64,000 bases of DNA from Bradyrhizobium monzae. GTDB taxonomy: Bacteria > Pseudomonadota > Alphaproteobacteria > Rhizobiales > Xanthobacteraceae. The notes beneath the pieces were generated by a model, which had not been told where the DNA came from, searched no databases, and saw nothing but the letters and a program-made list of their open reading frames with translations. The stretch is taken from contig NZ_JAIRDQ010000006.1 in the NCBI RefSeq assembly GCF_021458635.1, positions 125,105 through 189,104 on the forward strand, in the 5' to 3' direction. Positions 37,330 to 45,580 of this stretch are shown piece after piece (positions within the stretch are counted from its first letter, which is position 1; each line of letters starts with the position of its first letter). Position numbers and translations under genes: made by a program.

Positions 37330-39099
37330 ATGCAGAGCCGGCTTCCCATCCTCATCTTCGCGGTTTTGATGGCAGCGATCCCGTTCGTCCCGGGCATGCC
37401 GCCATTCTGGATCGTGCTGCTCGACAATATCGGCCTCACCGCACTGGTCGCGATGGGGCTCGTGCTGCTGACCGGCGTCGGCGGCCTGACCTCGTTCGGC
37501 CAGGCCGCCTTCGTCGGCTTCGGCGCCTACACCACGGCGCTGCTGACGACGGCCTACGGCCTGTCGCCCTGGCTGACCTTGCCGCTGTCGCTCGTGGTCA
37601 GTGGATTGCTCGCGGTGCTGCTCGGCCTGGTGACGGTCCGCCTCTCCGGCCATTACCTGCCGCTCGGTACGCTGGCCTGGGGGCTCGGCCTGTTCTACCT
37701 CTTCAGCAAGCTGGAATTCCTCGGGCGTAACGACGGCATCTCGGCGATCCCGCCGCTGTCGGTCGGCTCGTTCAGGATGCTCGATCCCGGCTCGATCTAC
37801 TTTGCGATCTGGGTCGCGGTCATCCTCTCGGCCCTGGTCACGATGAACCTGCTGGACTCCCGCACCGGCCGCGCCATCCGCGCGCTGCGGCGCGGCCACG
37901 TCGCGGCCGAAGCGTTCGGCGTGCACACCCCGCGCGCCAAGCTCCTGGTGTTCATCCACGCCGCCGTGCTCGCCGGCCTGTCCGGCTGGCTCTACGCCCA
38001 TCTCCAGCGCGCGGTGAACCCAACGCCGTTCGGCGCGCAGGCCGGCATCGAATATCTCTTCATCGCGGTGGTCGGCGGCGCCGGCTATGTCTGGGGCGGC
38101 GTGCTGGGTGCTGCCATCGTCGTGATCCTGAAAGAGGTGCTGCAAAGCTACCTGCCGCTGATCCTGCCCGGCTCCGGCCAGGTCGAGACCATCGTGTTCG
38201 GCATCATGCTGGTGGCGCTGCTCCAACTCGCGCCGGGCGGTGTCTGGCCCTGGCTGATGTCGCTGCTGCCCGAGCGCACCGGCGGCAAAAAGCCGGACAC
38301 CTCGCTGAAGCTCGAGGCGCGCCCCCGCTCGCCCGGCCAATCCGGCGTGCTGCTTCAGGTCGAGAAGGCGCGCAAACAATTCGGCGGCGTGGTCGCGGTC
38401 AACAACGTCTCCTTCGACGTCCACGCCCGCGAGATCGTGGCGCTGATCGGACCGAACGGCGCCGGCAAGAGCACCACCTTCAACCTGATCACCGGCGTGC
38501 TGTCGGCGACCTCGGGCTCGATTTCGGTGCTCGGCAAGAAAGTGGATCGCGCGCCGCCGCAGGAGATCGTCAAGCTCGGCATCTCCCGCACTTTCCAGCA
38601 CGTCAAGCTCGTGCCTGACATGACCGTGCTGGAGAATGTCGCGATCGGCGCGCATCTGCGCGGCCATTCCGGGCCGCTCGCCTCGATGCTGCGTCTCGAC
38701 CGCGCCGATGAAGCAAAACTGCTTGCGGAAGCCGCCCGCCAGATCGAGCGCGTCGGCCTGCCCGACCAGATGCATCAGCTCGCAGGCTCGCTGTCGCTCG
38801 GACAGCAACGCATCGTCGAGATCGCCCGCGCGCTGTGCGTCGACCCGATGCTGCTGCTGCTCGACGAGCCCGCGGCCGGCCTGCGCCACATGGAAAAGCA
38901 GCAGCTTGCGAAACTGCTGCGCGATCTGCGCGACGGCGGCATGAGCGTGCTGCTGGTCGAGCACGACATGGGCTTTGTGATGAATCTCGCCGATCGCATC
39001 GTGGTGCTGGATTTCGGCACCAAGATCGCGGAAGGCACGCCCGCGACGATCAAGACCAATCCCGAAGTGATTAAGGCCTATCTCGGAGTGGCGGCATGA
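37330..39099 (+). CDS. Fused ABC permease and ATP-binding protein (LivM-LivG type)
   Basis: A 589-residue fusion. Residues 1-310 are a LivM-like permease (LTGVGGLTSFGQAAFVGFGAYTTALL, RTGRAIRALRRGHVAAEAFGVHTPRAKLLVF). After a short linker (KKPDTSLKLEARPRSPGQ) residues 335-589 form a LivG-like ATPase with GPNGAGKSTTFN, QLAGSLSLGQQRIVEIARAL, LLLLDEPAAGLRH and VLLVEHDMGF. Such fusions are known in rhizobia. The LivF-type gene overlaps its end by 4 bases. No substrate-binding protein gene is next to this transporter in the window. Confidence 0.93.
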   Translation: MQSRLPILIFAVLMAAIPFVPGMPPFWIVLLDNIGLTALVAMGLVLLTGVGGLTSFGQAAFVGFGAYTTALLTTAYGLSPWLTLPLSLVVSGLLAVLLGLVTVRLSGHYLPLGTLAWGLGLFYLFSKLEFLGRNDGISAIPPLSVGSFRMLDPGSIYFAIWVAVILSALVTMNLLDSRTGRAIRALRRGHVAAEAFGVHTPRAKLLVFIHAAVLAGLSGWLYAHLQRAVNPTPFGAQAGIEYLFIAVVGGAGYVWGGVLGAAIVVILKEVLQSYLPLILPGSGQVETIVFGIMLVALLQLAPGGVWPWLMSLLPERTGGKKPDTSLKLEARPRSPGQSGVLLQVEKARKQFGGVVAVNNVSFDVHAREIVALIGPNGAGKSTTFNLITGVLSATSGSISVLGKKVDRAPPQEIVKLGISRTFQHVKLVPDMTVLENVAIGAHLRGHSGPLASMLRLDRADEAKLLAEAARQIERVGLPDQMHQLAGSLSLGQQRIVEIARALCVDPMLLLLDEPAAGLRHMEKQQLAKLLRDLRDGGMSVLLVEHDMGFVMNLADRIVVLDFGTKIAEGTPATIKTNPEVIKAYLGVAA

Positions 39100-39827
39100 G
39101 CGCGCTGTTGTCCGTCACCGATGCGCATGTCGCCTATGGCAAGGTCGAGGCCGTGCGCTCGGTCGCGCTCGACGTCGGCGAGAACCAGATCGTCACCATC
39201 GTCGGCGCCAACGGCGCCGGCAAGACCACGCTGCTGTCGGCCATCATGGGCATCCTGCCGTTGAAGGGCCGTGTCAGCTTTGCCGGCCGGGACCTGGCCC
39301 GGCTCGACATCGAGGACCGCGTCGCGATGGGGCTTGGCCTCGTGCCTGAGCACCGCGAATTGTTCGTGACCATGAATGTCGAGGACAATCTCGAGCTCGG
39401 CGCTTTCCGCATCGAGCGAAGCAAGGCAAAGGCCTCGATGGAGCAGGTCTATGCGCTGTTTCCGCGGCTGAAGGAGCGGCGCAAGCAGCTCGCCGGCACG
39501 CTCTCCGGCGGCGAGCAGCAGATGCTCGCCATGGGCCGCGCCCTGATGGGCGCGCCGAAGCTGCTGATGCTGGACGAGCCGAGCCTCGGCCTCGCACCGA
39601 TCATCGTCGCCGACATTTTCCGCATCATCACCGAGCTGCGCGCCAGCGGCGTCTCCGTGCTGCTGGTCGAGCAGAACGCCCAGGCCGCGCTGAAGATCGC
39701 CGACCAGGCCTATGTGATGGAGCTCGGCGAGTTCGTGCTCAGCGGCAAGGCCAGCGATATCGCGGCGAACGAGCGTGTGGCGGCCAGCTATCTCGGCTTC
39801 CAGCACGAAGGTGAGAGCGCAATCTGA
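39096..39827 (+). CDS. ABC transporter ATP-binding protein (LivF type), second transporter
   Basis: A 243-residue ATPase overlapping the fused gene by 4 bases. Walker A is GANGAGKTTLLSA, the signature is GTLSGGEQQMLAMGRALM, Walker B is LLMLDEPSLGLAPII, and it ends DIAANERVAASYLGF. It completes a transporter of LivH, LivM-G and LivF parts controlled by the divergent MarR gene. The stop lies directly against the convergent dsbB gene. Confidence 0.93.
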   Translation: MSALLSVTDAHVAYGKVEAVRSVALDVGENQIVTIVGANGAGKTTLLSAIMGILPLKGRVSFAGRDLARLDIEDRVAMGLGLVPEHRELFVTMNVEDNLELGAFRIERSKAKASMEQVYALFPRLKERRKQLAGTLSGGEQQMLAMGRALMGAPKLLMLDEPSLGLAPIIVADIFRIITELRASGVSVLLVEQNAQAALKIADQAYVMELGEFVLSGKASDIAANERVAASYLGFQHEGESAI

Positions 39828-40370
39828 TTAGGCGCGCTGTGTGGCCCGCACAAAGCCCCAGGCGGCGATCCCTGCCATCAGCAGCGAGATCAGCACGTTG
39901 TAGCCGGCGAGCGAGAGGCCGAGGAAGCGCCACTGCACCTCGTCGCAGCGCACCACCTTGACGGTGTCGAGCCGCGACAGGAGATCGCCGGCGTTGCCGA
40001 GATTGACGACCGGACCGCTGCAATCGGTCGGCCCCTTCCACAACCCCCATTCGACGCCCGAGTGATAGGTCCCGAGGCCGGCATTGGCGAGCGCCGCCAG
40101 GGCGAGGATCGCGAGCCCGGCCAGCAGCAGCGGCCGCGGTGCACCGCTTCGCGCCGCCAGCACGGTGAGCGCACCAAGCGGGATCGCGAGATAATAGGCG
40201 TAGCGCTGCTCGAGGCAGAGCGGACAGGGCAGGATCTCCAGGACGAGCTGGAAGAACCAGGCCCCCGCGATCGTCGCCGCCGCGATCAGGGTGACGGCCA
40301 GCGAGGCGGTCACCGCAGGCGCACTGGCGGCCGGTCGAAATGCGGGTACTGCAGCACTCTGGGTCGTCAC
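39828..40370 (-). CDS. dsbB: Disulfide bond formation protein B (quinone-linked)
   Basis: A 180-residue inner-membrane protein with four main segments. ILPCPLCLEQRYAYY holds the first redox pair (CPLC) of the DsbB family followed by the quinone-site Arg. The second periplasmic loop has the pair in GPTDCSGP and VVRCDEVQW. It should re-oxidise a DsbA-type protein and pass electrons to the quinone pool. The gene is convergent with, and adjacent to, the LivF-type gene. Confidence 0.92.
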   Translation of the reverse strand: MTTQSAAVPAFRPAASAPAVTASLAVTLIAAATIAGAWFFQLVLEILPCPLCLEQRYAYYLAIPLGALTVLAARSGAPRPLLLAGLAILALAALANAGLGTYHSGVEWGLWKGPTDCSGPVVNLGNAGDLLSRLDTVKVVRCDEVQWRFLGLSLAGYNVLISLLMAGIAAWGFVRATQRA

Positions 40371-40458
40371 GGCGGCCTCTCCGGATCAGGCGTGGCTTTA
40401 AGGCTCTAACCCCGGCCCAGGCCCCTGTCGAGAACGCCCGGGATCACTTTGGCGCGGG

Positions 40459-40486
40459 TTGACCCCGGTTTTTCCATGGCTATAGT
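40459..40486 (+). promoter_or_regulatory. Promoter of the tRNA-Leu gene (-35/-10)
   Basis: TTGACC at 40459-40464 and TATAGT at 40481-40486, 16 bases apart, about 40 bases before the mature tRNA start. This is a close match to the housekeeping sigma consensus and it precedes a stable RNA gene. Confidence 0.7.
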
Positions 40487-40525
40487 CCGCCGGCTTCGCG
40501 AGGCTCCTTCCGGGACCGACCGAGG

Positions 40526-40610
40526 GCCCCTGTGGCGGAACTGGTAGACGCGCTCGACTCAAAATCGAGTTCCGCAAGGAGTGCTGGTTCGATTCCGGCC
40601 AGGGGCACCA
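40526..40610 (+). tRNA. tRNA-Leu (anticodon CAA)
   Basis: A complete 85-base type II tRNA. Acceptor arm GCCCCTG (40526-40532) pairs with CAGGGGC (40600-40606), then A and encoded CCA. The anticodon stem-loop CTCGA-CTCAAAA-TCGAG gives CAA. A long variable arm (TTCCGCAAGGAGT region) and the T-arm GGTTCGATTCC confirm leucine. It reads UUG codons. The gene marks the left edge of the accessory-like stretch. Confidence 0.97.
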
Positions 40611-40659
40611 AGATGAAAACATCAATAATAACAATAGCTTACGATGATGGTTCGATTCC
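40585..40659. repeat. 12-bp direct repeat of the tRNA T-arm
   Basis: TGGTTCGATTCC at 40585-40596 (inside the tRNA) and 40648-40659 (just behind it). Exact over 12 bases and not longer. It may be the trace of an attachment site; chance is possible at this length. Confidence 0.4.
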
Positions 40660-41935
40660 AAGATTTCGCGAAAATTCTCAACGCACATTGAAAACACATG
40701 TAAAAATTCGCTCCAGCCGTGCGTGTTGTCGGTATTTTTGTCGGTATTTGGGAGAACCACCGTTCGCGGCGAATTTCGTTATTCCGAACGAATTGAGCAG
40801 ATGACGCGTAAGAACGATGGCGCGTGCGCTAACCCCAAGCAGCGACGGCAGGTTCGATTTCGGAATCTCTGAACCGCGGTATTCGCGCTCGGTGTGATCT
40901 ACCTAGGCGGCTTTCAGCTTGCTGATCGCCGGGTCGGCGAACCCGGCGACGCGTATGGAAAGCCCGCTTCGCTAGCTGCCACCGCGAAGGAGTAACGCTG
41001 CAACGGTCCCACCGCCCGCCGGCAGCGGGACGTTGCCTGTTGTTCGATCTGGCGAGGTCACTTCACCGCCATCTTGGCGGCGAGCGGCTTACGCATGACG
41101 GGCATGTAGTCTCTAGCGAAAAGCATCCTCCGAACGGACCGCGAAGAACTACGGCTTGTGCGAAGAATTCACGCAGTATCGCGAAATTCTTCGGTAGTTT
41201 GAAGGTAGATTCGAACAATCGGATCCAAGGGTGAGTTGTAGCGAAGCGTGGCGGAGAGAGTGTCAGTCAATCCCCATTGAAAGATAAAGCATTTTCGACC
41301 TTCATAGACCAAAACCCGCCGTCTGAGCTACGGTCGGAAATGGTTTCGCTTCCGACAAGTGCCAATGCTGAAATCATAGCCTAGGCAGCCGCCGAGCCAC
41401 ACCAGGCCAGGTCGGGAGCTTTCATTCGATGGGATAGGGATGGCGGCCACGACGCTTTGGATACGTTAGGCGCCTCATGGCGAACAACGAATCGGGGCGT
41501 CGAGTCAGGCGCCGCTACAGCGCTAGACCTTCCCAACTAAGACCTAGCCGGAAGCGAACTACGGTGGAAATGCCGACGCCTTCGCAAGCACGGAGCGTTA
41601 ACTCAAACACCTGGGAGTTCTATGTCGCACGCGTCTCCCTGAACGGACTAGGCTCAAATGCCGGTCAAAGAGTCCTGTCCTGTCCTCCACGGACCGGAGG
41701 TCCAGATTCCGTGTCCGCAAATCCACGCGCCGGATTTCAGCTTTGACGGGCAACTCGCCTATGCCCCAATGGTGGAGAAAGGTTCGTGACAGAACTTCCG
41801 ATTCTGCGACGGAAGAAATATCAGGCGCAACACAGATTCAAACCTTGGGACCATGGCGACCTTCGCGCAAGATCAAGGTCGGCCGCCAAGTCTTCCGAAC
41901 CGTTCGTGAAAAAGTTGTGGTTGAAGGAAAGCGGC
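40611..41935. other. Non-coding, AT-richer stretch behind the tRNA, probable decayed island edge
   Basis: About 1.3 kb without a convincing gene. The first 190 bases are much richer in A/T than the flanks. TGGTTCGATTCC from the tRNA T-arm (40585-40596) recurs at 40648-40659, as after integration next to a tRNA. GTCGGTATTTTTGTCGGTATTTG (two near-direct repeats) follows at about 40730-40752. A short minus-strand tail, 41058-41126, reads MLFARDYMPVMRKPLAAKMAVK-like and could be a relic of a lost gene. I see no integrase or transposase. Confidence 0.5.
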
Positions 41936-42391
41936 ATGGAACAGCCCCCCCAGATCGGTGACAGGATCACTGACAAGTCAGCATCGCCCGATGATAGCAC
42001 CGTCCGCGACTGGATCGGACCGGGCGCGTTCAAGCACTGGGCCTCTCTGCAGAACTGGATCGCGGAATTCTACCCCGGTGTCTTCGCGCCGGAATGGCTC
42101 TATGGCGGTAAGAAGCGCGGCTGGTCCCTACGCTACAAGAAAACAAAGGCGTTCTGCACGTTAGTGCCAGAATACAGGCGGTTTTCGGCCGTGGTGGTCT
42201 TGGGGGGAGCAGAACGAGAGAAGTTTGAGGAGCGCCGTTATGTCTGGCGCTCGCAGTTGGTCAAGCTTTACGGTGAAGCCAAAACATACCCGGACGGGAA
42301 GTTCCTGACAGTTGCGATCTCATCCGCAGACGATCGGCATGATGTGACGGAGCTTTTAACCATGAAGCGCCCTCCACCGTCGCGCGGTTGA
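41936..42391 (+). CDS. DUF3788 family protein
   Basis: A 151-residue cytoplasmic protein from ATG 41936, with GAAGGAAAG just upstream; the frame is open to 41786 but that part shows no similarity. The family landmarks are there: a Trp-rich start (FKHWASLQNWIAEFYPG), APEWLYGGKKRGWSLRYKKTKAFCTLVPEYRRFSAVVVLG with the conserved GW-LRYK core, then the closing LTVAISSADDRHDVTELLTMKRP. DUF3788 proteins have no known function. It is the first plausible gene after the tRNA and stands alone. Confidence 0.75.
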   Translation: MEQPPQIGDRITDKSASPDDSTVRDWIGPGAFKHWASLQNWIAEFYPGVFAPEWLYGGKKRGWSLRYKKTKAFCTLVPEYRRFSAVVVLGGAEREKFEERRYVWRSQLVKLYGEAKTYPDGKFLTVAISSADDRHDVTELLTMKRPPPSRG

Positions 42392-42676
42392 ATGTCGCGG
42401 AAATCCTAGGTTTCGCGACCAAGTCGACGACGCTGAACTTTCGGAAGCGCAAGACGAGGTTATCCAGTAACCAGAATATATGGTTCGCCGTGGCATGCAG
42501 CACCGCTCGCGCCGAGCGGAGCGTCGTGGCTGCATTCCCCGTTGCTATGGAAACTATACAAGCCGGCTATTGGAAAGCTTCGGCCCGTGTTGCGATCAAT
42601 GCGTAGAGCTTTCGCGGATTTCATGAGTGACGTTGATTGGCTCATGGCTCACTCCCTACGCGCTCAAGAGGCATTT

Positions 42677-43132
42677 ATGGCTTTCACATTAAAGGTCAAC
42701 GGCTCATCCCATGAGATCGATGTCGACGGCGACATCCCGTTGCTGTGGGTGCTGCGCGATGTGCTCGGCATGACCGGGACCAAATTCGGTTGCGGCCAAG
42801 CACTGTGCGGCGCCTGCACCGTGCATATCGACGGCCAACCGGTCCGCTCCTGCCAGACGTCGGTCAATAGCATCGGCGACAGCGTGGTCACCACCATCGA
42901 GGCGATCGGCCACACGCCGCAAGGCGCGGCCTTGCAGAAGGCGTGGTTGGATCTGGAGGTGGTGCAGTGCGGCTACTGCCAGTCCGGCCAGATCATGTCA
43001 GCGGCGGCATTGCTGAAAGATACTCCGAAGCCGAGCGATGCGGATATCGACTCGGCGATGTCGGGAAATGTCTGCCGTTGCGGTACCTACCAGCGTATCC
43101 GGGCCGCGATCAAGCAAGCAGCGGGAGTTTGA
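42677..43132 (+). CDS. IorA-like (2Fe-2S) subunit of a molybdenum hydroxylase
   Basis: A 151-residue iron-sulfur protein starting at ATG 42677 (AAGAGG 6 bases upstream; the open frame before it is not family-like). The plant-type 2Fe-2S cluster uses Cys39, Cys44, Cys47 and Cys59 (GCGQALCGACTVHIDG, VRSCQT). The second cluster uses Cys98/Cys101 (CGYCQSGQIM) and Cys133/Cys135 (NVCRCGTY). This is the small subunit layout of isoquinoline 1-oxidoreductase and aldehyde dehydrogenases of the xanthine oxidase family. The large subunit gene starts 3 bases after its stop. The 285 bases before it hold no other gene. Confidence 0.92.
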   Translation: MAFTLKVNGSSHEIDVDGDIPLLWVLRDVLGMTGTKFGCGQALCGACTVHIDGQPVRSCQTSVNSIGDSVVTTIEAIGHTPQGAALQKAWLDLEVVQCGYCQSGQIMSAAALLKDTPKPSDADIDSAMSGNVCRCGTYQRIRAAIKQAAGV

Positions 43133-43135
43133 GCC

Positions 43136-45343
43136 ATGGATGGGTCGATTCTAACGAACCGGATCGAAGGTGAAACGGCGATGTCGCGGCGCACCTTTTT
43201 TCAAGGCACAGGTTTGCTGCTCGGTTTTGCTCTGACCGGTGCACGCACGGAGCCCGTGTTCGCGGCGCCTGTTTCGCAAGTAACCGAAAACGACGTCACG
43301 GGTACTTTCGCGCCCAATGGATTTATACGGATCAATCCGACTGGCGCCGTGACCCTGGTCATTCCGATGATCGAGATGGGACAGGGCGTTTACACGTCGC
43401 TCTCGATGCTTCTCGCTGAAGAGCTGGAAGTGAAGCTTGACCAGATTCAGGTTCAGCATGCGCCGCCAAATCATGCGCTTTACGTCAACTCGATCATAGG
43501 CATTCAAAATACAGGCGGTTCCGCCTCTGTCCGCGCCTTCTGGACACCACTACGTCAGGCAGGGGCAGTGGGTCGTAATCTGCTGATCGCGGCAGCCGCA
43601 AAGCGCTGGAATGTCGATCCAGCGTCTTGCCGCGCCAAGGATGGCGTCGTGTTCGATGCATCAGGCTCGAAGCATCTGAGCTACGGCGAACTTGCGAGGG
43701 CTGCGGCGGAATTGCCTGTGCCGCCGGTGAAAAATGTCAAATTGAAGGATCCGAAGGATTTCACCCTGATCGGCACGCGTGCCAAGCGCGTGGATTCACC
43801 GATTAAGGTCGATGGGCGAGCGCTCTACGGCATCGATACGCGACTGCCGGGTATGAAGGTTGCAGCGGTTGCTATTTCGCCCGTGCTCGGTGGCAAAGCG
43901 AAAACGGTGAACGAGAAGGCCGCGCTGGCAGTGAAGGGCGTCCGGCAGGTGGTCAATATCGATGAAGCTGTTGCCGTGGTAGCGGATCACATGGGTGCGG
44001 CGAAGAAGGGGCTCGAGGCTGCCGCCATCACGTGGGATGACGGGCCGAACGGCAAGGTCAACAACGCCGATATCGTCAAGCAATTGGAGGAGGAATCCAA
44101 AAAGCCGGGCGTTGTTGCCCGTAACGAAGGCGATGCGGGGAAGGCTCTTGCGGAGGCAGCGCAACGGGTTGACGCCATCTATCAGGTGCCTTTCCTGGCC
44201 CATGCGGCGATGGAGCCGATGAACTGCACCGTTCATCTGCGGAAGGATCGTTGCGACATCTGGGTCGGAACACAAGCGCCTACGATCACGCAGTCTCTGG
44301 TGGTCGAACTCACCGGCCTGCCAAAGGATGCGATCAAAATTCACAATCATCTGATTGGCGGCGGCTTCGGCCGAAGGCTGGAGGCCGATGGCGCGGTGCT
44401 GGCCGTCAAGATCGCCAAGCACATCGATGGCCCGGTGAAGGTGATCTGGAGCCGCGAGGAAGACATCCAGCACGACATGTATCGGCCGTACTATCTCGAT
44501 CGGCTGTCGGCCGGACTTGACGCAGCCGGCAAGCCGGTTGCCTGGACGCATCGGATCGCCGGCTCCTCAGTCATGGCTCGCTATTATCCCCCTTACTTCA
44601 AGGACGGATTGGACCCCGATGCCGTAGAAGCGGCAGCCGAGCCGCCCTACGCGCTGCCCAATATCCACGTCGACTTTGTCCGGGTCGAGCCCCCTGGTGT
44701 CCGGACGTCCTGGTGGCGCGGCGTCGGACCGACTCACAACGTTTTTGTGGTCGAAAGCTTCATGGATGAGCTCGCTCATGCCGCGAAGCAGGATCCCGTC
44801 GCTTATCGCAAGGGATTGCTAGGCCACAATCCGCGAGCCCTCGCTGTTCTGTCGCTGGCGGCGGAAAAAGCAGGCTGGGGATCACCCCTTCCCGCGCGGC
44901 ATGGCCGCGGAATTTCGGTACAATTCGCATACGGAAGTTACACGTCGCAGGTCGCCGAGGTCGAAGTGGCGGCCGATGGTTCTGTCAAGGTCAAGCGGAT
45001 CGTCTGTGCGATTGACTGCGGCATGTACGTCAATCCAGATACGATCGAAGCACAGATTCAAGGTGGAACACTTTTCGGCCTGACCGCCGCTCTCCATGGG
45101 TCAATCACTTTCAAGGATGGACGGGTCGAGCAGAGCAATTTCGACAGCTATCTGCCGATGCGTATCGACGAGGTGCCGGTGGTGGAGACACACCTGGTTA
45201 GGAGCTCAGAGGCCCCGGGCGGCGTTGGTGAAACTCCGACAGCCGTTGTCAGTGCTGCAGTGGCCAATGCGATCTTCGCCGCGACCGGCACGCGTGTGCG
45301 CCGCCTTCCGGTCGATAGCAATTCGCTGAAGTCGTCGTCTTAG
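43136..45343 (+). CDS. IorB-like molybdopterin-binding subunit, twin-arginine exported
   Basis: A 735-residue protein. Its N-terminus has a twin-arginine signal (SRRTFFQGTGLLLGFALTGA), so the folded Mo-cofactor enzyme, carrying the IorA-like subunit along, should be exported. The two-domain molybdenum hydroxylase pattern is visible: IPMIEMGQGVYTSLSMLLAEEL, an IGGGFGRRLEADGAVLAVKIAK segment near the cofactor, TSWWRGVGPTHNVFVVESFMDELA, and GGVGETPTAVVSAAVANA with the catalytic Glu. It hydroxylates a carbon next to a nitrogen or oxidises an aldehyde. No cytochrome c partner or XdhC-like maturation gene is next to it. An AraC gene follows. Confidence 0.9.
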   Translation: MDGSILTNRIEGETAMSRRTFFQGTGLLLGFALTGARTEPVFAAPVSQVTENDVTGTFAPNGFIRINPTGAVTLVIPMIEMGQGVYTSLSMLLAEELEVKLDQIQVQHAPPNHALYVNSIIGIQNTGGSASVRAFWTPLRQAGAVGRNLLIAAAAKRWNVDPASCRAKDGVVFDASGSKHLSYGELARAAAELPVPPVKNVKLKDPKDFTLIGTRAKRVDSPIKVDGRALYGIDTRLPGMKVAAVAISPVLGGKAKTVNEKAALAVKGVRQVVNIDEAVAVVADHMGAAKKGLEAAAITWDDGPNGKVNNADIVKQLEEESKKPGVVARNEGDAGKALAEAAQRVDAIYQVPFLAHAAMEPMNCTVHLRKDRCDIWVGTQAPTITQSLVVELTGLPKDAIKIHNHLIGGGFGRRLEADGAVLAVKIAKHIDGPVKVIWSREEDIQHDMYRPYYLDRLSAGLDAAGKPVAWTHRIAGSSVMARYYPPYFKDGLDPDAVEAAAEPPYALPNIHVDFVRVEPPGVRTSWWRGVGPTHNVFVVESFMDELAHAAKQDPVAYRKGLLGHNPRALAVLSLAAEKAGWGSPLPARHGRGISVQFAYGSYTSQVAEVEVAADGSVKVKRIVCAIDCGMYVNPDTIEAQIQGGTLFGLTAALHGSITFKDGRVEQSNFDSYLPMRIDEVPVVETHLVRSSEAPGGVGETPTAVVSAAVANAIFAATGTRVRRLPVDSNSLKSSS

Positions 45344-45354
45344 TCCCCTGCCTG

Positions 45355-45387
45355 TCATCCCGCGCGTCGCAGCGCGCACGGGACGAC
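45355..45387 (+). terminator. Imperfect hairpin behind the IorB-like gene, possible terminator
   Basis: GTCATCCCGCGCG pairs imperfectly with CGCGCACGGGACGAC around a short loop. Outer CCCC and GGGG extend the stem. There is no T-run, so termination is only possible, perhaps with Rho. Confidence 0.4.
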
Positions 45388-45580
45388 GGTGGGGAACTAA
45401 AGCCCCGGAGCATAATGGCTGTGGGAGCGTTCGCGTTCTCCGTAGGTCCCAATTTCGTCTAATGGCAAGAGACGAGGTTCAGTGGTACGAACGAGCATGG
45501 CGACGCCCCCGCTGATCCTTGGAGAACAGGCTCGGAGCACAATCGGTGCCGGGAGCCGGCAGTAAAGGGCCACCACAGTC

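Noticed and set aside
40398..40760. A 120-codon minus-strand frame running over the tRNA gene
   Set aside because: Most of it is the antisense translation of tRNA-Leu and its flanks, a well-known false gene; the part upstream of it has no family match.
41058..41126. Short minus-strand tail ending KPLAAKMAVK as a gene
   Set aside because: Only about 22 codons are open before frame breaks and no family is recognised; noted only as a possible relic in the tRNA-flanking stretch.
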